Assembly: GCF_042477335.2 (NCBI RefSeq)
Contig: NC_091264.1
Location: 32,985,386 to 33,049,385 of the forward strand
DNA length: 64,000 nucleotides
From: Ovis canadensis
Taxonomy: Eukaryota; Chordata; Mammalia; Artiodactyla; Bovidae
Reading direction: 5' to 3'
The notes under the pieces: generated by a model
Told to the model about the DNA's origin: nothing
What the model saw: the letters and a program-made list of their open reading frames with translations, nothing else
Database searches by the model: none
Part shown: in pieces, positions 1 through 10,555 of the stretch
How the letters are laid out: each line of letters starts with the position of its first letter
Position numbering within the stretch: position 1 is the stretch's first letter
Translations under genes and position numbers: made by a program

Positions 1-1466
1 GAACTGACTCTTGTGAGCCAGGCTGGATGCAGGGTTCAGGACAGTGTTACACAGATACGACCTAGCTCTCTCGTCCTCTCGCAAATCACTGCACCCAGGA
101 TGAGTGACAAGCTTATCAAGCCAGTTGCTCAAGGTGTCAACTCTCCACTCCTGGGATCTGCACGTGTCTGCTGAGCAGAGCTGCTGCTGCTTTTTCAGAC
201 AAGAGTTAGAGAAAAGTGTCCCCTCTGGGTTGGCACAGCTCTCAGCAGCACAGTTTGCAAGCGGAGTTAAGTCCCCACTAGCTCCTGCCACTGAATCCCT
301 TTGTGCAGTGCACAAACTGCGCAACTGTACATGGCAGTCTTGCCAACAGAAGCCTGTTTGTGTCAGGGATGGAGAAGCCCTTTGGGAGAGAATTCATCAG
401 AAAGGAAGAGAGTGCCGGGCATGAGTGGGCCTAGGAGTGAAGCTGGAAGTATCAGAGACCTGGTGATGCTCTCTGCATCTGGCTCCCCTCTGTGTACAGA
501 GTGGATCAGCTTTGCCTGGGAAGCACCCAGGAGAAGTTAATTACTCAGGAAGATAAAGAGGAGGAAGGGCCTACTGGACAAAGGAATAGCAAATGCACAG
601 AGGCATGAAAGCCCCGGGCTGCCTGGGGAGTAGTGAGCAAGGTGCAGACAGTGGGGGATGAGGTGAGCAGGGGCTAGAAGGTAGAAGGTAGGGGCCTGGG
701 CTTCTGGGCTTTGTTCTGTGGTTGGAGCCTGGATGGGATGAGCCAGGTTGGAGAAAAGAGGGCAGGTGGAGAGATGGCCCTTGTCTTTGCAGGTTCCCCT
801 GATGTTTACTCCTGTAGCACTGACAAGCATCCCTGGAGACCTCCACCAGTGTTGTGAGCTCTGTCTTCTGCTTATTGTGTTTGTTCCTGCTGAGCACCTT
901 GGAAATAGAAGCTGGGAGCCTTCCTCTCAAGCAAAAAATGCTGTCTGGAGAAGCAAGCCCTGACCCCACGTGTGCGTCTGTTGGGACTTACGAAATTCAG
1001 AGGGTGCGGTGGGGGTTTTGGAAGGAGCCAGTCCCCGTGGTTGGGGTGATCTGGCAGGCTTCTCCTACCTGTTTGCTGTGTGTGTGGACCTGGGGGAGCC
1101 ACACACCCTGCCCTGGGTTCTGCCACCTGCAAGAAGGCACAACAGCTCCTACCCAGCCAGAGGACATAAACTGCTCAGCTTCTTCCGGCTGGGTGGCAGC
1201 ATCTCAGGGGCCAGCTCCCACCTCTTGCCCATGTTTGCATGTGTGCCAGAGTGTGGACCAAGGTTGATTTTACAGAGCCAACAAATTTTGCTATTTTCTT
1301 TTTCTCTTCAGTTCTAGTTTCACTTTTTTGGAAGGCTCAGCAAGGAGGCTGGAAAGGACTTCTTTGACCGATGCTGATCTGGAAAGGCTGAAGTTGTGTG
1401 GACAATGGCTAGTGGGCCAGGCTGGCCATGTCCCAGGGGCTGAGCCCCACGCTGGGCTGTTCCAAC
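1..1466. other. Single-copy-looking DNA, no gene recognised
   Basis: I see no recognisable repeat or exon here. Open frames on both strands are at most about 140 codons, overlap each other and show no domain, signal peptide or convincing splice context. Composition is moderately GC-rich with few CpG. Confidence 0.4.
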
Positions 1467-1690
1467 AAGAACTTCAACTGAACCGAACCATGACCCCGAA
1501 TTGGAAAAACACTGCCTTGATTCACCGAACCCAAATTCGAATCCAAATATTATTATTTTTTGACTGAACTCTGAATTGAACTAATGTTTCTTTTTTTCTT
1601 AAATACCGACCAAGCCAGTTGGAACTAGACACAAACATATGTGTTTTCTGAAACTATTGAACCTGAACTTCAAAATAAGCTATCCGAGGG
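1467..1690. repeat. GAAC-rich segment, unclassified
   Basis: The pentamer-like words GAACC, GAACT and their variants recur about ten times, in phrases such as ctgaaccgaacc, ccgaaccc, cgaatcc, tgaactct and ttgaacctgaac. Several retain CpG. The pattern resembles the decayed core or terminus of an old element, but I cannot name a family. It could also be a degenerate tandem repeat. Confidence 0.35.
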
Positions 1691-1769
1691 CGAAGTGAGA
1701 CCTTATTTGCTTGAGATTGTCCTGTTCACAGCGGGCTAGTAGTGTTCCCTGGATGGTAGCTTTCATTTG

Positions 1770-2030
1770 TCCAGTTTTGCTTCTCATCTTGAAAAATTGG
1801 GGTATAATTTACATGTAGCGGGACGCACAGATCTTCAATGTACATTTTGATCAATTTTGACAAATGCATGTACTCAGGGAGCTCCCCTGATCCATCAAAA
1901 TACAGGGCATTTGTCCCACAGACTTCCCTCTGTTCCTTCCCAACCCATCCCCATCCTCCTCCCCCACAACCACTGTTCTTATATCTGTTCCCCTTTGCTT
2001 CTTGCTTGAGGTTTCTAAACAACCCTCCTC
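1770..2030 (-). mobile_element. Old L1 LINE 3' fragment
   Basis: The plus strand reads like the reverse complement of a mammalian L1M 3' end: a ggggtataatttacat phrase, then ttttgatcaattttgacaaatgcatgta, then a run of C-rich triplets before a ccacaaccactg motif. It is diverged and has no open frame of its own. Confidence 0.55.
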
Positions 2031-2062
2031 CCCGACTCTGGAAAGAAGAAGGACAAATATGA

Positions 2063-2178
2063 TAATACCCATTCTGTGGATGAGAGAACTGAGGATCAGA
2101 GAAATGCACATACTTTCTTGAACTCATAGAGCCAAGCAGTCACCGGGTTAGAACAACCCAGCTTTCTCGTCTCCCGGC
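2063..2178 (+). mobile_element. MIR SINE fragment
   Basis: The order gatgagagaactgaggatcagag, then catagagccaagcag, then a gttagaac phrase follows the MIR core (dinucleotide order of the gatgaggaaactgaggc and acacagctagt blocks). It is strongly diverged, as expected for this mammal-wide family. Confidence 0.5.
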
Positions 2179-2559
2179 CAGGTGCTCAACAATAGATTTA
2201 ACGCCTCCATAGGCTTCCTTAGGGAATGTACCCACCTATGGCTTCCAGGGCCCAGTGGGATTTGCTCACCCCACAAGCACGGCGGTTGCACCTATGTTTA
2301 AAGACTTGGCAAAGAGGGTGTGTCTGGGTCCCAGGCCCCTGCAAGGGGGACCCTCTCTTGGGGCCTCTGTGCACTCCATGGTGGCAGCCTGCACCCGGGC
2401 GCCTGTCCCCTGTCTCCGGCCCGCCTTGTGTGTGGCTGTCTGTTGGTGTCTCTGGCTGCCTGTGTGTAGACAAACTACGTCTGACCCCCGTGGAGCAGTG
2501 TCTGTCTCCCTGAGCAGCCCAGCTAGAGAACATTGACCAGGTTCCCAAGCTGGTTCTCC
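2179..2559. other. Unassigned DNA
   Basis: No repeat or gene recognised. Part of it (2380-2470) is GC-rich with a few CpG. The open frames on both strands are shadows of the composition. Confidence 0.4.
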
Positions 2560-2599
2560 TGGGGAAACATTTTCCAGGGCCTACAACAATGTTGCATTT

Positions 2600-2900
2600 G
2601 ATTTGATTTCTTTCCCCCCTTTGCAGGCGATTGTGTGGTTTGGGGTGTTTTGCTCCTAGTTATAATCCAATAAAGGCCAGCTGCTGAGATTTTTCCAAGA
2701 GTGCCGCTTTCAACCGCCCTCGTTGAAAACGCTCTAATTTATTTCAGTCGCTTGTGGGAAAACCAGCCTCAGCTCAAAACAAAGGCGTCCTGTGCTGATG
2801 TAATTGCCCCCTGAGTCGCTCCTCAGGGCTCCGGGTCTGCTGGTGTTCGCAGAGGCGGGCCCTCGAAGCAGCATCCTTTCTTAAAGGCGGAAGTCATTCT
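2600..2900. promoter_or_regulatory. Candidate conserved non-coding element
   Basis: This repeat-free block combines AT-rich words with several retained CpGs, unlike its neighbours. Readable sites include an E-box CAGCTG near 2680, GTGGGAA (an RBPJ-type core) at 2754-2760 and AACAAAGG (SOX/TCF type) at 2778-2785. These short motifs are seen directly. That the block is an enhancer is inference. It could equally be ordinary unique DNA. Confidence 0.25.
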
Positions 2901-3068
2901 GAAGGACTTCACTGTCTTCCCAACCTCTCGGGGGGACACGGGCGTCTCGACTCCCAGCGAGGCTACAGGGGTCATCTAACCACGTTCTGTCCGTTTAGTA
3001 GGTAGTTGAGTCCTTCCCATTGAGGGGCTAGAAGTTTGGGTGACAAGACTGATTTAGCAAGAGGGAAT

Positions 3069-3341
3069 TTTGGACTTGCCTGGTGGTCCAGTGGTTAAGA
3101 ATCTGCCTGCCAGCGCAGGGGATGTTTGTTGGATCCCTGGTCCAGAAAGATCCCACATGTTGAGGAGCAACGAAACCCTGGAGCTGCAGCTACTGAGCCT
3201 GTGCTCTCGAGTCCGTGGTCCACAACAAGAGCAGCGAATGCAACGAGAAGTCTGAGCACCCCAACTAGAGAAGGCCCGCGTGGAGCAACGAAGACCCGGC
3301 ACAGCCCAAAGCAAGTGCACACATAAAATTAAAAAAAAAAG
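3069..3341 (+). mobile_element. CHR-1-type tRNA-derived SINE
   Basis: It starts with a tRNA-like head (cctggtggtccagtggtt, then a B-box-like ggatccctggtcc). A long body rich in gtggagcaacgaa-type phrases follows, ending in an A-rich tail at 3327-3341. Length near 270 bp fits the long cetartiodactyl CHR form. Confidence 0.8.
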
Positions 3342-3439
3342 AGAGAGAGGGCATTTGACTAAAACAGATCTTCAATGGGGCCCAGATGTGGTGGAACCTT
3401 CAGGAGGAGGTTCTGGGCACTTTGGGGAAGGGGAAGAGG

Positions 3440-3458
3440 GAGAGAGAGAGAGAGAGAG
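3440..3458 (+). repeat. (AG)n microsatellite
   Basis: About nine AG units inside a purine-rich stretch starting near 3420. Confidence 0.85.
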
Positions 3459-3460
3459 GT

Positions 3461-4048
3461 AGGGAAGAGACACCAAGGTGGGAGGAGACCTACCGGGTGA
3501 AACCTGCTTTCAGCCATCCAAGCTGGTCTCTTCCGCCTCCCGTTCAGTCTGTGTGCCACTAGACCCCTGGCTAACGTGATTCCTGACCTAATCATCGACT
3601 TGGTATCATGGTGTCCAAGCGGCTTTCCTCTTCTGAAGCACAAGGACTTCCTGGACTGACGTCCAAAATCCAAAATGGTGGCCCTATGGCCCAGCGACGT
3701 GTGAATTGTAGAGAAGATTCTGATTGAGTTACAAGACGGGTGGTGCCACCTGTTTGGCTATAATTGTGTTTCCAAATGAGGGGCTCCAGGGAAGTGCTGT
3801 GGGGCTGGCTGCCTCCAAGGCCTTGTTTTTCATTTCATTTGCAAAGTGATTTCCATAGGGCCACAGAGCTCTGTTTTCTTGCAAGTCAGAGGAAGTCACA
3901 TGCTGGTGAGCATTTGCCTGAGGTGCACTTCCTCGCCCTCGGGCTCTCCTCTCTGCCCAGCCATTCCTTCCTTAGAACCACCTGGAGGTGGCTGGAGTCA
4001 GGTGGCTGGAGTCTTGCACAGGTAGGAGCGGGACCTTGTCTGGCCTGG
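3461..4048. other. Unassigned DNA
   Basis: No repeat or exon recognised. The open frame at 3764-4174 runs into the BovB fragment that follows and shows no domain. Confidence 0.4.
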
Positions 4049-4375
4049 GTTGTTCAGTTGAGTTCATTGCTCAGTCATGTCCAGCTCTTTGTGACCCCAT
4101 GGACTACAGCTTGCCAGGCTTTCCTGTCCATCACCAACTCCTGGAGCTTGCTCAGACTCATGTCCATCGAGTAGATAATGCCATCAACCGTCTCATCCTC
4201 TGCTGTCCCCTTCTCCTCCTGCCTTCAATCTTTCCCAGAATCAGGGTCTTTTCCAGTGAGTCAGTTCTTCACATTAGGTGGACAAAGTACTGAAGCTTGA
4301 GCTTCAGCATCAGTCCTTCCAATGAATATTCAGGACTGATTTCCTTTAGGATTGACTGGTTGATCTCCTTACTGT
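4049..4375 (-). mobile_element. BovB LINE 3' fragment (RTE)
   Basis: On the plus strand this is the reverse complement of the BovB 3' region: gttcagttgagttc at the element end, then gctcagtcatgtcc, then catcaccaactcctgg and ttcaatctttcccag. It is 5'-truncated and diverged, so it is an older copy than the one at 60497-62033. Confidence 0.85.
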
Positions 4376-4419
4376 CTGTTAGTGAAGATTTAAAGCACTG
4401 GTGCGGTGTAGGCACGGAG

Positions 4420-4500
4420 GACACCCAAACGCTTTAGAAGTCTGGATTTCTGGGATTCACTGCCTTCAGAGATTCTGGTTCAGTCTGAGGTGGGATTCAA
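4420..4500 (+). mobile_element. Possible MER5-type DNA transposon remnant
   Basis: The words tagaagtctggatttctgg, agattctggttcagt and tctgaggtgggattc match the order of the MER5 interior. It is short, with no termini visible. Confidence 0.3.
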
Positions 4501-4508
4501 GTATCTGT

Positions 4509-4628
4509 TTTTCTTCTTGGCCTCACCACGAGGCATATGGGGTCTTCGTTCCCTGACCAGGGATTGAACCTATGCCCCCTGCATTGGAAGCTGTGAATCT
4601 TATACCTCTGGATCGCTAGGGAAGTCCC
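4509..4628 (-). mobile_element. CHR-2-type SINE
   Basis: Reverse-complement tRNA head at the right end (ccctgaccagggattgaacc, then cgctagggaagtccc) and a T-rich left end corresponding to the A-tail. Imperfect flanks (aagtat and aagcat) may be a decayed TSD. Confidence 0.8.
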
Positions 4629-4689
4629 AACAAGCATATTTATTTTTATTTCAAAAAATCTTGAAGGCTGCGTGTTCATTGAGAACATT

Positions 4690-4930
4690 TACAGAATTAA
4701 GAAAGTATCAACCGTAATGGTTTCTTTCTCCCCAAATCACATGGAACATTTCTGCACAACTCTAATCTTTAGTATTATACATACATTCCTTTCTGGAACA
4801 GTAACAGTAACACACACTCACTTTGGTGTCCTTTTCCTTTTGAGCATCATGAGCATTTTCTCGTGACATTCAATATTTTTTGAAAGCATGGTTTGTACCG
4901 GCTGTACATAAAGGAATCTTTGTCTGCATG
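4690..4930 (-). mobile_element. Possible old L1 fragment
   Basis: AT-rich text with cacatggaacatttctg, gagcattttctcgtgacatt and aaagcatggtttgtaccggctg resembles an antisense L1M 3' region. Assignment is weak. Confidence 0.3.
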
Positions 4931-5089
4931 TCTGATTGCTTCCTTGAGCTGGGTTCCCGGGTGTGTGAAAAAGCTCCAGAGGAGACTTTGAAATAGTTCA
5001 TTCCCTCGTGCTGGGTTCCACTCCCCCAAACCCACCCACCTCCTGCCCCTGACTAGGTGGAGAGCATTTGCTCATTTATTTCCTTTGTT

Positions 5090-5140
5090 TTATTTATTTT
5101 TTAATATAAATTTATTTATTTTCATTGGAGGTTAATTAAA
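5090..5140 (-). mobile_element. Short ruminant L1 tail fragment
   Basis: The phrases atttatttattttcattgg and aggttaattaaaa match the reverse complement of the ruminant L1 3' tail seen intact at 57110-57140. Confidence 0.5.
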
Positions 5141-5151
5141 ACCACAAAAGT

Positions 5152-5280
5152 GGGACTTCCCTGGCCATCCAGTGATTGAGACTCTGCACTGCCAATGCAG
5201 GGGTAAGGGTTGATCCCTGGTCGGGGAACTAAGGTTCCCATGTGCCCCACGGCACAGACAAAAAGCAGAAAAATAAAAGA
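5152..5280 (+). mobile_element. CHR-2-type SINE
   Basis: Head gggacttccctggccatcca, B-box-like tgatccctggtcgggg, body ending in gcacagacaaaaagcag and an A-rich tail. Confidence 0.8.
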
Positions 5281-5794
5281 AAATCACAGAAGCAGGGCAT
5301 TCCCAAGGAGAAGCAGTCAGACAATTTGAAGGTGTATGAGACAAAAACACAGCCTTCCTGTTTCCCTTTAAGGCCCCACCATTGGTTTGGGTGCATCCCT
5401 GTCTCATCTCATTCTTATTTTTAGTAAGTTCTGTGCTGGGGCAGATGAGGAGCTGTTGGTGTAGGGAAAGAACAGGCTGGAATCTGAAACCCAGGTCCTG
5501 TCCCAACTCCGTCACTCACCGGCTCTGGGAGTGTGGGCGCAGTGGAAAGTCCCAGACTTCTCTTTCCTCTCGGCAGAGTAGGGATAATGACATATTCACT
5601 GCTTGCTCATCCAAATGCTGTTCTGGGTTTAGATTAGCCAGATTTAGCAAGCAAACAAACAAAACGACATAAAACCAAACAGGATGCCTGGTTACATTTG
5701 TATTTCAAATGAACATCTTCATGGCAGCCTCCTCCTGGGATCACAGTGCCCAAGACCCCACTTCTTTGTGTGTGCACGTGCCGTGGGGATTGTG
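5281..5794. other. Unassigned DNA
   Basis: No gene or clear repeat. A short aaacaaacaaac run lies near 5652-5664. Confidence 0.4.
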
Positions 5795-5905
5795 TTAAAA
5801 TGGGGGTGTCCTATCTAGTCGGTCTGGGATGGGTACCTGAGATTCTGCATTTCTAACGAGCTCTCAGGTGGTGCCCATGCTATGGTTTGGACTACGCCGG
5901 AGCAG
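5795..5905 (+). mobile_element. MER5-type hAT-Charlie remnant
   Basis: Contains ggtctgggatgggtacctga, gattctgcatttctaacgag and ctctcaggtggtgcccatgc in the order of the MER5A/B interior. Ends are not defined. Confidence 0.6.
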
Positions 5906-6069
5906 CAAGATTTCCTTAGTTAGCATCGTGAGTGTCCGGAGGCTTTTTAAGGGGAATGGGAGGAGTCAAGGGGTCACAGTTGCAGTGTGTCCATCACTGA
6001 CCTCCAGTCTGGTGGGCACTTTGACCATAATCACTGTAAGCATCAGACATGCCCACAGCACACCCAATG

Positions 6070-6160
6070 TCAGAGCTAGGAGGGCTCCCAGAGGCCAGCT
6101 GGTTCAGGACACTGAGGCTCAGAGTGGGAACCAGGGTGAGCCAGATGCCACGACACTGCA
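6070..6160 (+). mobile_element. Possible MIR fragment
   Basis: The block acactgaggctcagagtggg, followed by a ccagatgcc segment, resembles the MIR core. Weak. Confidence 0.3.
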
Positions 6161-6596
6161 GCCCACTCAGGCCTTTCCACGTGGGTGGGTCCAGGGAAAC
6201 TGGGGCCTGGCTGTCCCAGGAGGCCAGTGGCTGCTGAACCCCCATCCCCACCCCTGTCTGAGTTCCTTCTTCCTATGTCTTCCTGTGTCTCACCATTGTG
6301 ACTGCAGAGCTTGATTTGAAGAGCTGACTGGAAAAGATGACTGAGGCCTCGGACAGCAAAGGTGCCCCATACTGTGCAAAGAGGCCTTGGGAAATTGATA
6401 TGGATGTAATGGCAAATATTCATATTGGTTTCCAAACAGATTGCTGATCAAAGATTTTATCTGGGTTCAACTGCCAGGCCTTGTCTGATGTGGGCCTGAC
6501 TAGTCATTGGCTTTGGCAGTCAATGCTTCTTTGTCTTCTGCCTGGCAGCATGCCTGGTGCAGTCTCCCAGCCGAGGGGCCACTGACTCACTCCCTC

Positions 6597-6658
6597 ATCC
6601 ATCCATCCATCCACCCACCCGTTCATCCACCCACCCGTCCATCTATCCATCCATCCAG
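6597..6658 (+). repeat. (ATCC)n/(CACC)n tetranucleotide repeat
   Basis: About 15 imperfect tetranucleotide units (catccatc, cacccacc, ttcatcc). Interruptions make it older than the pure dinucleotide runs elsewhere in the window. Confidence 0.85.
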
Positions 6659-7919
6659 CAAATAGCTTTTGGAATGGCCCTAGAAGCTGTAGGGGGATGC
6701 AAGGATGAAGGAATAAGGAGGGTCCTTACCCTGAAGAGGAAGAGCTAGCTCAAGATGCCAGGCATGTTCACATCTTCCATTTCATCTGGTCTTCAAAGTC
6801 AGAGACTGGACTCTTGGGAGAGATGGTGGTTGAGCTGAGCGACCTGCATCCAGGTGACCACTTTGCTCTCCTCCATCATTTCCTGGGAGTGGTCTGTGAG
6901 GGGAGATGTTAAAGGCATTGAGTGGATGGGTACCTGGGAGGCCCTGGAAGCCACGTCAGAGCTCCCATGGGGAGCTCACATAGTGGGAGGCTCAGAGCCT
7001 AGGTGATTCAGGATCTGAGATGTGTGGGGCTGGTGGGGGAACAGCCGCTCAGCAACCTGCTAGTCCCTCCCGGGCAAGGACAGGAGCCTGGGGCTCACAC
7101 TGGGGAGATATTTGCCCAAAGTCCTGCTGCCACTGAGGGCAAGGCTGGGGCTGGGGCCTGCTTTTCCTTGAAGGCCGCTTCCCTGCCCCGTTCAGAGCCT
7201 GAGTACTGACCTCCAGCTGTGGGTTGCTGTCCCTGCTGGATCCTGCCTGCTCCACCTGCCTCTCCTGCTGGCCTCCCACTGTCCAGCTCTCCATCTAGAG
7301 CTGAAATGCTTTTTTAAAGTTGTGACTTTGGGGTAATAACCTTGAATGAGGCAGGTAAAAGGTCATTCCCTTACTAAGCTGGAGCTTACTCTAGCCACTG
7401 ATGGATTGTGAGGGCTGCTGAGTGCCCCATGAAGTGCAGGTGGGTGTCCAGGCAGCTGGGGGGTCTGGAGGTTCTGGACGGGTGTGTTGAGGGGAAGGGC
7501 AGCTGTTTAAATGGAGTGTGAGGTGTCATGGGCGTGAAGGGAGTGAGGGCCAACCTCACTCACCTCACGGGTGCCCCCCACGACCTTTTCATCTGAGCTT
7601 GATTGGGCTCTTCCAGTGGCTTCGGTGGGAGCCGGTGGTGGGGAGTGGTTTCGTTGGCATCAATGCCTCACCTCCCACTCCAACCTGCGGGAGCTGGGGT
7701 GGCTGTGAGGGTTATGGCTGTGCTCCTGTGCCTCTGATTCTTGGAAGTAAGGCTTCCTGGAAAAACTTTGAGGCCTAGAGCACTATTTAATAAAAATCAA
7801 CACTCAGCAGACCCCAGCCTTGAGTTGCAGAGGAGTCTGAAATATTTCTGCTTTGCCAACAGCCCCTTGGGAGCATCTCCTGGGTCCATACACACACACA
7901 CATGTGCTGAGGCCTTCAC
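6659..7919. other. Unassigned DNA
   Basis: GC-moderate sequence with short overlapping frames on both strands and no domain. I recognise no repeat with confidence. A short (CA)n lies at 7890-7902. Confidence 0.4.
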
Positions 7920-7924
7920 TTTAC

Positions 7925-8045
7925 CTACCCTCTGATGCTCCTATTTCACAAATGAGGCAGGTGAGGCCAGGGGAGGCCAAGGAATGCATGTGCTTCCACA
8001 ACCAGAAGAGGCTGACAGGGACCCAGCAGATCTGCTGACCCCAGA
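7925..8045 (+). mobile_element. MIR SINE fragment
   Basis: The block ctcctatttcacaaatgagg, then aggtgaggcc and cacaaccagaagaggc, follows the MIR core order. Confidence 0.45.
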
Positions 8046-8082
8046 ATTCAGCTTCCTCCACTTTGAATTTGCAGGATTTAGG

Positions 8083-8200
8083 TTAGATGTGAATTTGAGC
8101 AAGCTCCGGGAGATAGTGAAGGACAGGGAAGCCTGGTGTGCTGCAGTCCATGGGGTCGCAAAGAGTTGGACACGACTGAGTGACTGAACAATAGCAATAA
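8083..8200 (+). mobile_element. BovB LINE 3' end
   Basis: Sense BovB terminus: gtgaatttgagcaagctccg, then catggggtcgcaaagagttg and cacgactgagtgactgaac, with a short aatagcaata tail. It keeps only the last ~115 bp of the element. Confidence 0.85.
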
Positions 8201-8396
8201 GACTAGTCATTGGAAGAATATTTTCCTGCACTGATGGGTCTGATTCTGTGCTGGCCTTGGCAGCTGTTGTTTGGTGTAGACTGAGATTCTATCACTTGTC
8301 AATCACTTGGGTCAAGGAGGAAAGTGGGAGATGCAAAGTTGGGGGTCTCTGGGCTCTGCCTCTGCTTCTGTCTCAGTATCTCTTGTTTTACTGAAC

Positions 8397-8588
8397 CAGC
8401 AATCCCCAACCTTTTTGGCACCAGGGACCAATTTCAGGGAAGACAATTTTGCCATGGACTGGGGGTGGGAAAGATGGCTTTGGAATGATTCAAGTGCGTC
8501 ACATTTATTGTGTATTTTATTTCTAATCTAATGCCATCACTGATCTGACAGGAGGTAGCAGTCGAGGCCTGGAGTTTGGGGACCCCTG
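8397..8588. mobile_element. Internally deleted hAT-type DNA transposon
   Basis: Termini are CAGCAATCCCCAAC at the left and the complement of CAGGGGTCCCCAAAC at the right. The flanks TACTGAAC (8389-8396) and CACTAAAC (8589-8596) match at 6 of 8 positions, as expected for a decayed 8-bp hAT duplication. At 192 bp it has no transposase. The interior atgccatcactgatctgaca resembles a mammalian hAT family whose name I am not certain of. Confidence 0.75.
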
Positions 8589-8719
8589 CACTAAACCTCA
8601 GATTCCTGGGAGGGAGGAAAGAGGAAGCCACCTTGAATCACTTCCTCCTGCTGCCTTTTTACACTGGGAAAACTGGGGCGTGGAAGGGGGCATTGGCCCC
8701 CAGGCAACTTCCAGGACGG

Positions 8720-8823
8720 GGTTCCCTGGTGGCTTAGCGGTAAAGAATCTGCCTGCAATGCAGGAGACTTGGGTTCGATACTTGGGTTGCAATGATCCCC
8801 TGAAGAAGGAAATGGCAAGCCTT
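8720..8823 (+). mobile_element. Bov-tA SINE, 3'-truncated
   Basis: tRNA head ggttccctggtggcttagcg with B-box-like gggttcgatacttggg. It stops inside the A unit after gaaggaaatggcaagcc. Confidence 0.85.
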
Positions 8824-9147
8824 TGTAAATGGGAATAATTATACACACGTGTCTATGGCACCTGGGGCCTCCGCCATCCTGACTTGAGGCATGCGTATCT
8901 TTTGAGGGCAGGTGATAGGCCTTGGGAATGAACAGTTCTTGGGGACAAGAACCAAGCTCCGAAGTTTTTCAGTCTCTGTCACGGTCTGAAAACAGGAGCA
9001 TGTGCTGTACTCCATAGGGGCATCAGAGCATGTGTGCGATATTAGGTTTTCCAAATGCCCATAACTTAGTGCACTTGGAGAACAGGGATGTGAGACTTTT
9101 CAACTCCAGACCTCCAGGTGCCCCTGCAAAGTGAATGTTTTAGGGGA

Positions 9148-9370
9148 AGAAGAAGGTGAAAGTGTTAGGTGCTTAGTTATGTCCGACTCTTTGCAACCCA
9201 GCCAGGGTCGCAAAGCCTGCCAGGTTCCACAGGCCATGGGATTATCCCAGCAAGAATACTGGAGTGGGTAGCCATTCCCTTTTCCAGGGGATCTTCCCCA
9301 CCCAGGGATCAAACCTGCATCTTTTGCATTGCAGGCAGATTCTTTACTGTCTGATCCACCAGGGAAGCCC
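9148..9370 (-). mobile_element. Bov-tA SINE with 13-bp duplication
   Basis: A-unit text (gtccgactctttgcaaccc) is followed by the reverse-complemented tRNA head ending ccaccagggaagccc. Perfect TSD atgttttagggga at 9135-9147 and 9371-9383. Confidence 0.95.
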
Positions 9371-9594
9371 ATGTTTTAGGGGACAGACCTCTAAAGTGAC
9401 CTCTGAAGGAGACATCTGAAAACTGCTTATCTTAAAATGAGAGGCACCTCGACCACAATAGAGCTTCTCATTACTGGGGGAGGCGTGGACTGCAGTGAAT
9501 CAGGGGTCCTGGGTCTAGGGCTGTGACAGTCTTTAACTTGGATGAGCCATGTCACTCTGGGCCTCAGGCACCTCCTCTGACATGAGGAGTGAGG

Positions 9595-9790
9595 CTACTG
9601 CATCTCAGATTTTGCTGTGCATACGAATCCCTTCGGTGTCTTGACGAAGTGCTGGTTCTGATTCAGTAGGTTCGAGGAGATGCTTCAGAGTCTGTGTTTC
9701 TGACCAGCAACAGGTGATGCCAATGCTGGTCCACGGACCACACCTGGAGGAGCAAAGTTCTAGGAATTACCGAGAGCCCTTTTAATAAGA
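9595..9790 (+). mobile_element. MER5A-type hAT-Charlie remnant
   Basis: Contains gctgtgcatacgaatccctt, tggttctgattcagtaggtt and gatgccaatgctggtccacg in MER5 order. The CHR SINE at 9811 lies just downstream. Confidence 0.7.
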
Positions 9791-9810
9791 ACGTCATGGG
9801 CTGCAGTTTT

Positions 9811-10033
9811 CCTAAAAAACATTTATTTGTCTGTGCCAGCTCTTAGCTGTGGCACACTTGAGATGTTTGTTGCAGCATGCGGGGCTTTTAGTTGCAGCTC
9901 GTGAATGCCTAGTTGCGGCTTGTGAACGCCTAGTTTCGGCATGTGGGATCTAGTTCCCCAACCAGGGTTCAAACCCGGGCCCCCTGCGTTGGGAGCGCAG
10001 AGTCTTAGCCATTAGACTGCCAGGGATGTCCCC
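9811..10033 (-). mobile_element. CHR-type SINE with 13-bp duplication
   Basis: Reverse-complemented tRNA head at right (accagggttcaaacccgggc, then tgccagggatgtcccc). The body holds two near-identical units built on ttgcggcttgtgaacgcctag-like text. Perfect TSD gggctgcagtttt at 9798-9810 and 10034-10046. Confidence 0.93.
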
Positions 10034-10046
10034 GGGCTGCAGTTTT

Positions 10047-10555
10047 GAAAGGAGAACATAGAAACTGGGCTTCCTCAAACTAACAGCCCTGGGCCCAGAG
10101 TTCACATACATATCCCACCAGGGTAGGCAGAGAAAGCAGAGAGTGGGTACCATTCAGCCAGGAACAGACACAGTGAGGGATGCTGTGAATGGGGGAAAAG
10201 ACAGGAGGAGAGGCCTGGGGAAAGAGGGAGGCAGGGAGACAGCTGAGGAGGGGGGGAGGAATAATGGAGGCAAAGGGAAAAAGGGGGGTCCCAACCCTGC
10301 CTCCATCGGGATGGAGTGTGCAGAGGGTAGCCCTGCCTTCTTGGCATCTTGGTCTCCCCAGGAGGGGGCGGTGACTCTGCCTCCAGCTTTAATCAGGTCT
10401 GCTTCAAGCCCTGAGGGGTCCCATTATTTTATTTCTCATGTTTATATTCGAAAAAAAAAAGAATCTCCCCTTCCCTCCCTCTCCCCTTCGCGCCCTTTCC
10501 CCTCCCCATCACTGGACTCTCACCAGCATCCCTGCCCCGACAGGAAGGACAGACT
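10047..10555. other. Purine-rich then pyrimidine-rich DNA, no gene
   Basis: A purine-rich plus strand (10195-10300) passes into an A10 run at 10450-10459 and a pyrimidine tract at 10462-10511. The frame at 10143-10622 is rich in Gly, Lys and Arg only because of this composition. Confidence 0.5.

Noticed and set aside
5868..6314. 148-codon open frame
   Set aside because: Begins inside a MER5-type remnant and overlaps equally long minus-strand frames. No recognisable protein features.
6597..6658. Regular short repeats suggesting a CRISPR-like array
   Set aside because: Simple tetranucleotide repeats with no spacers, in a mammalian genome.
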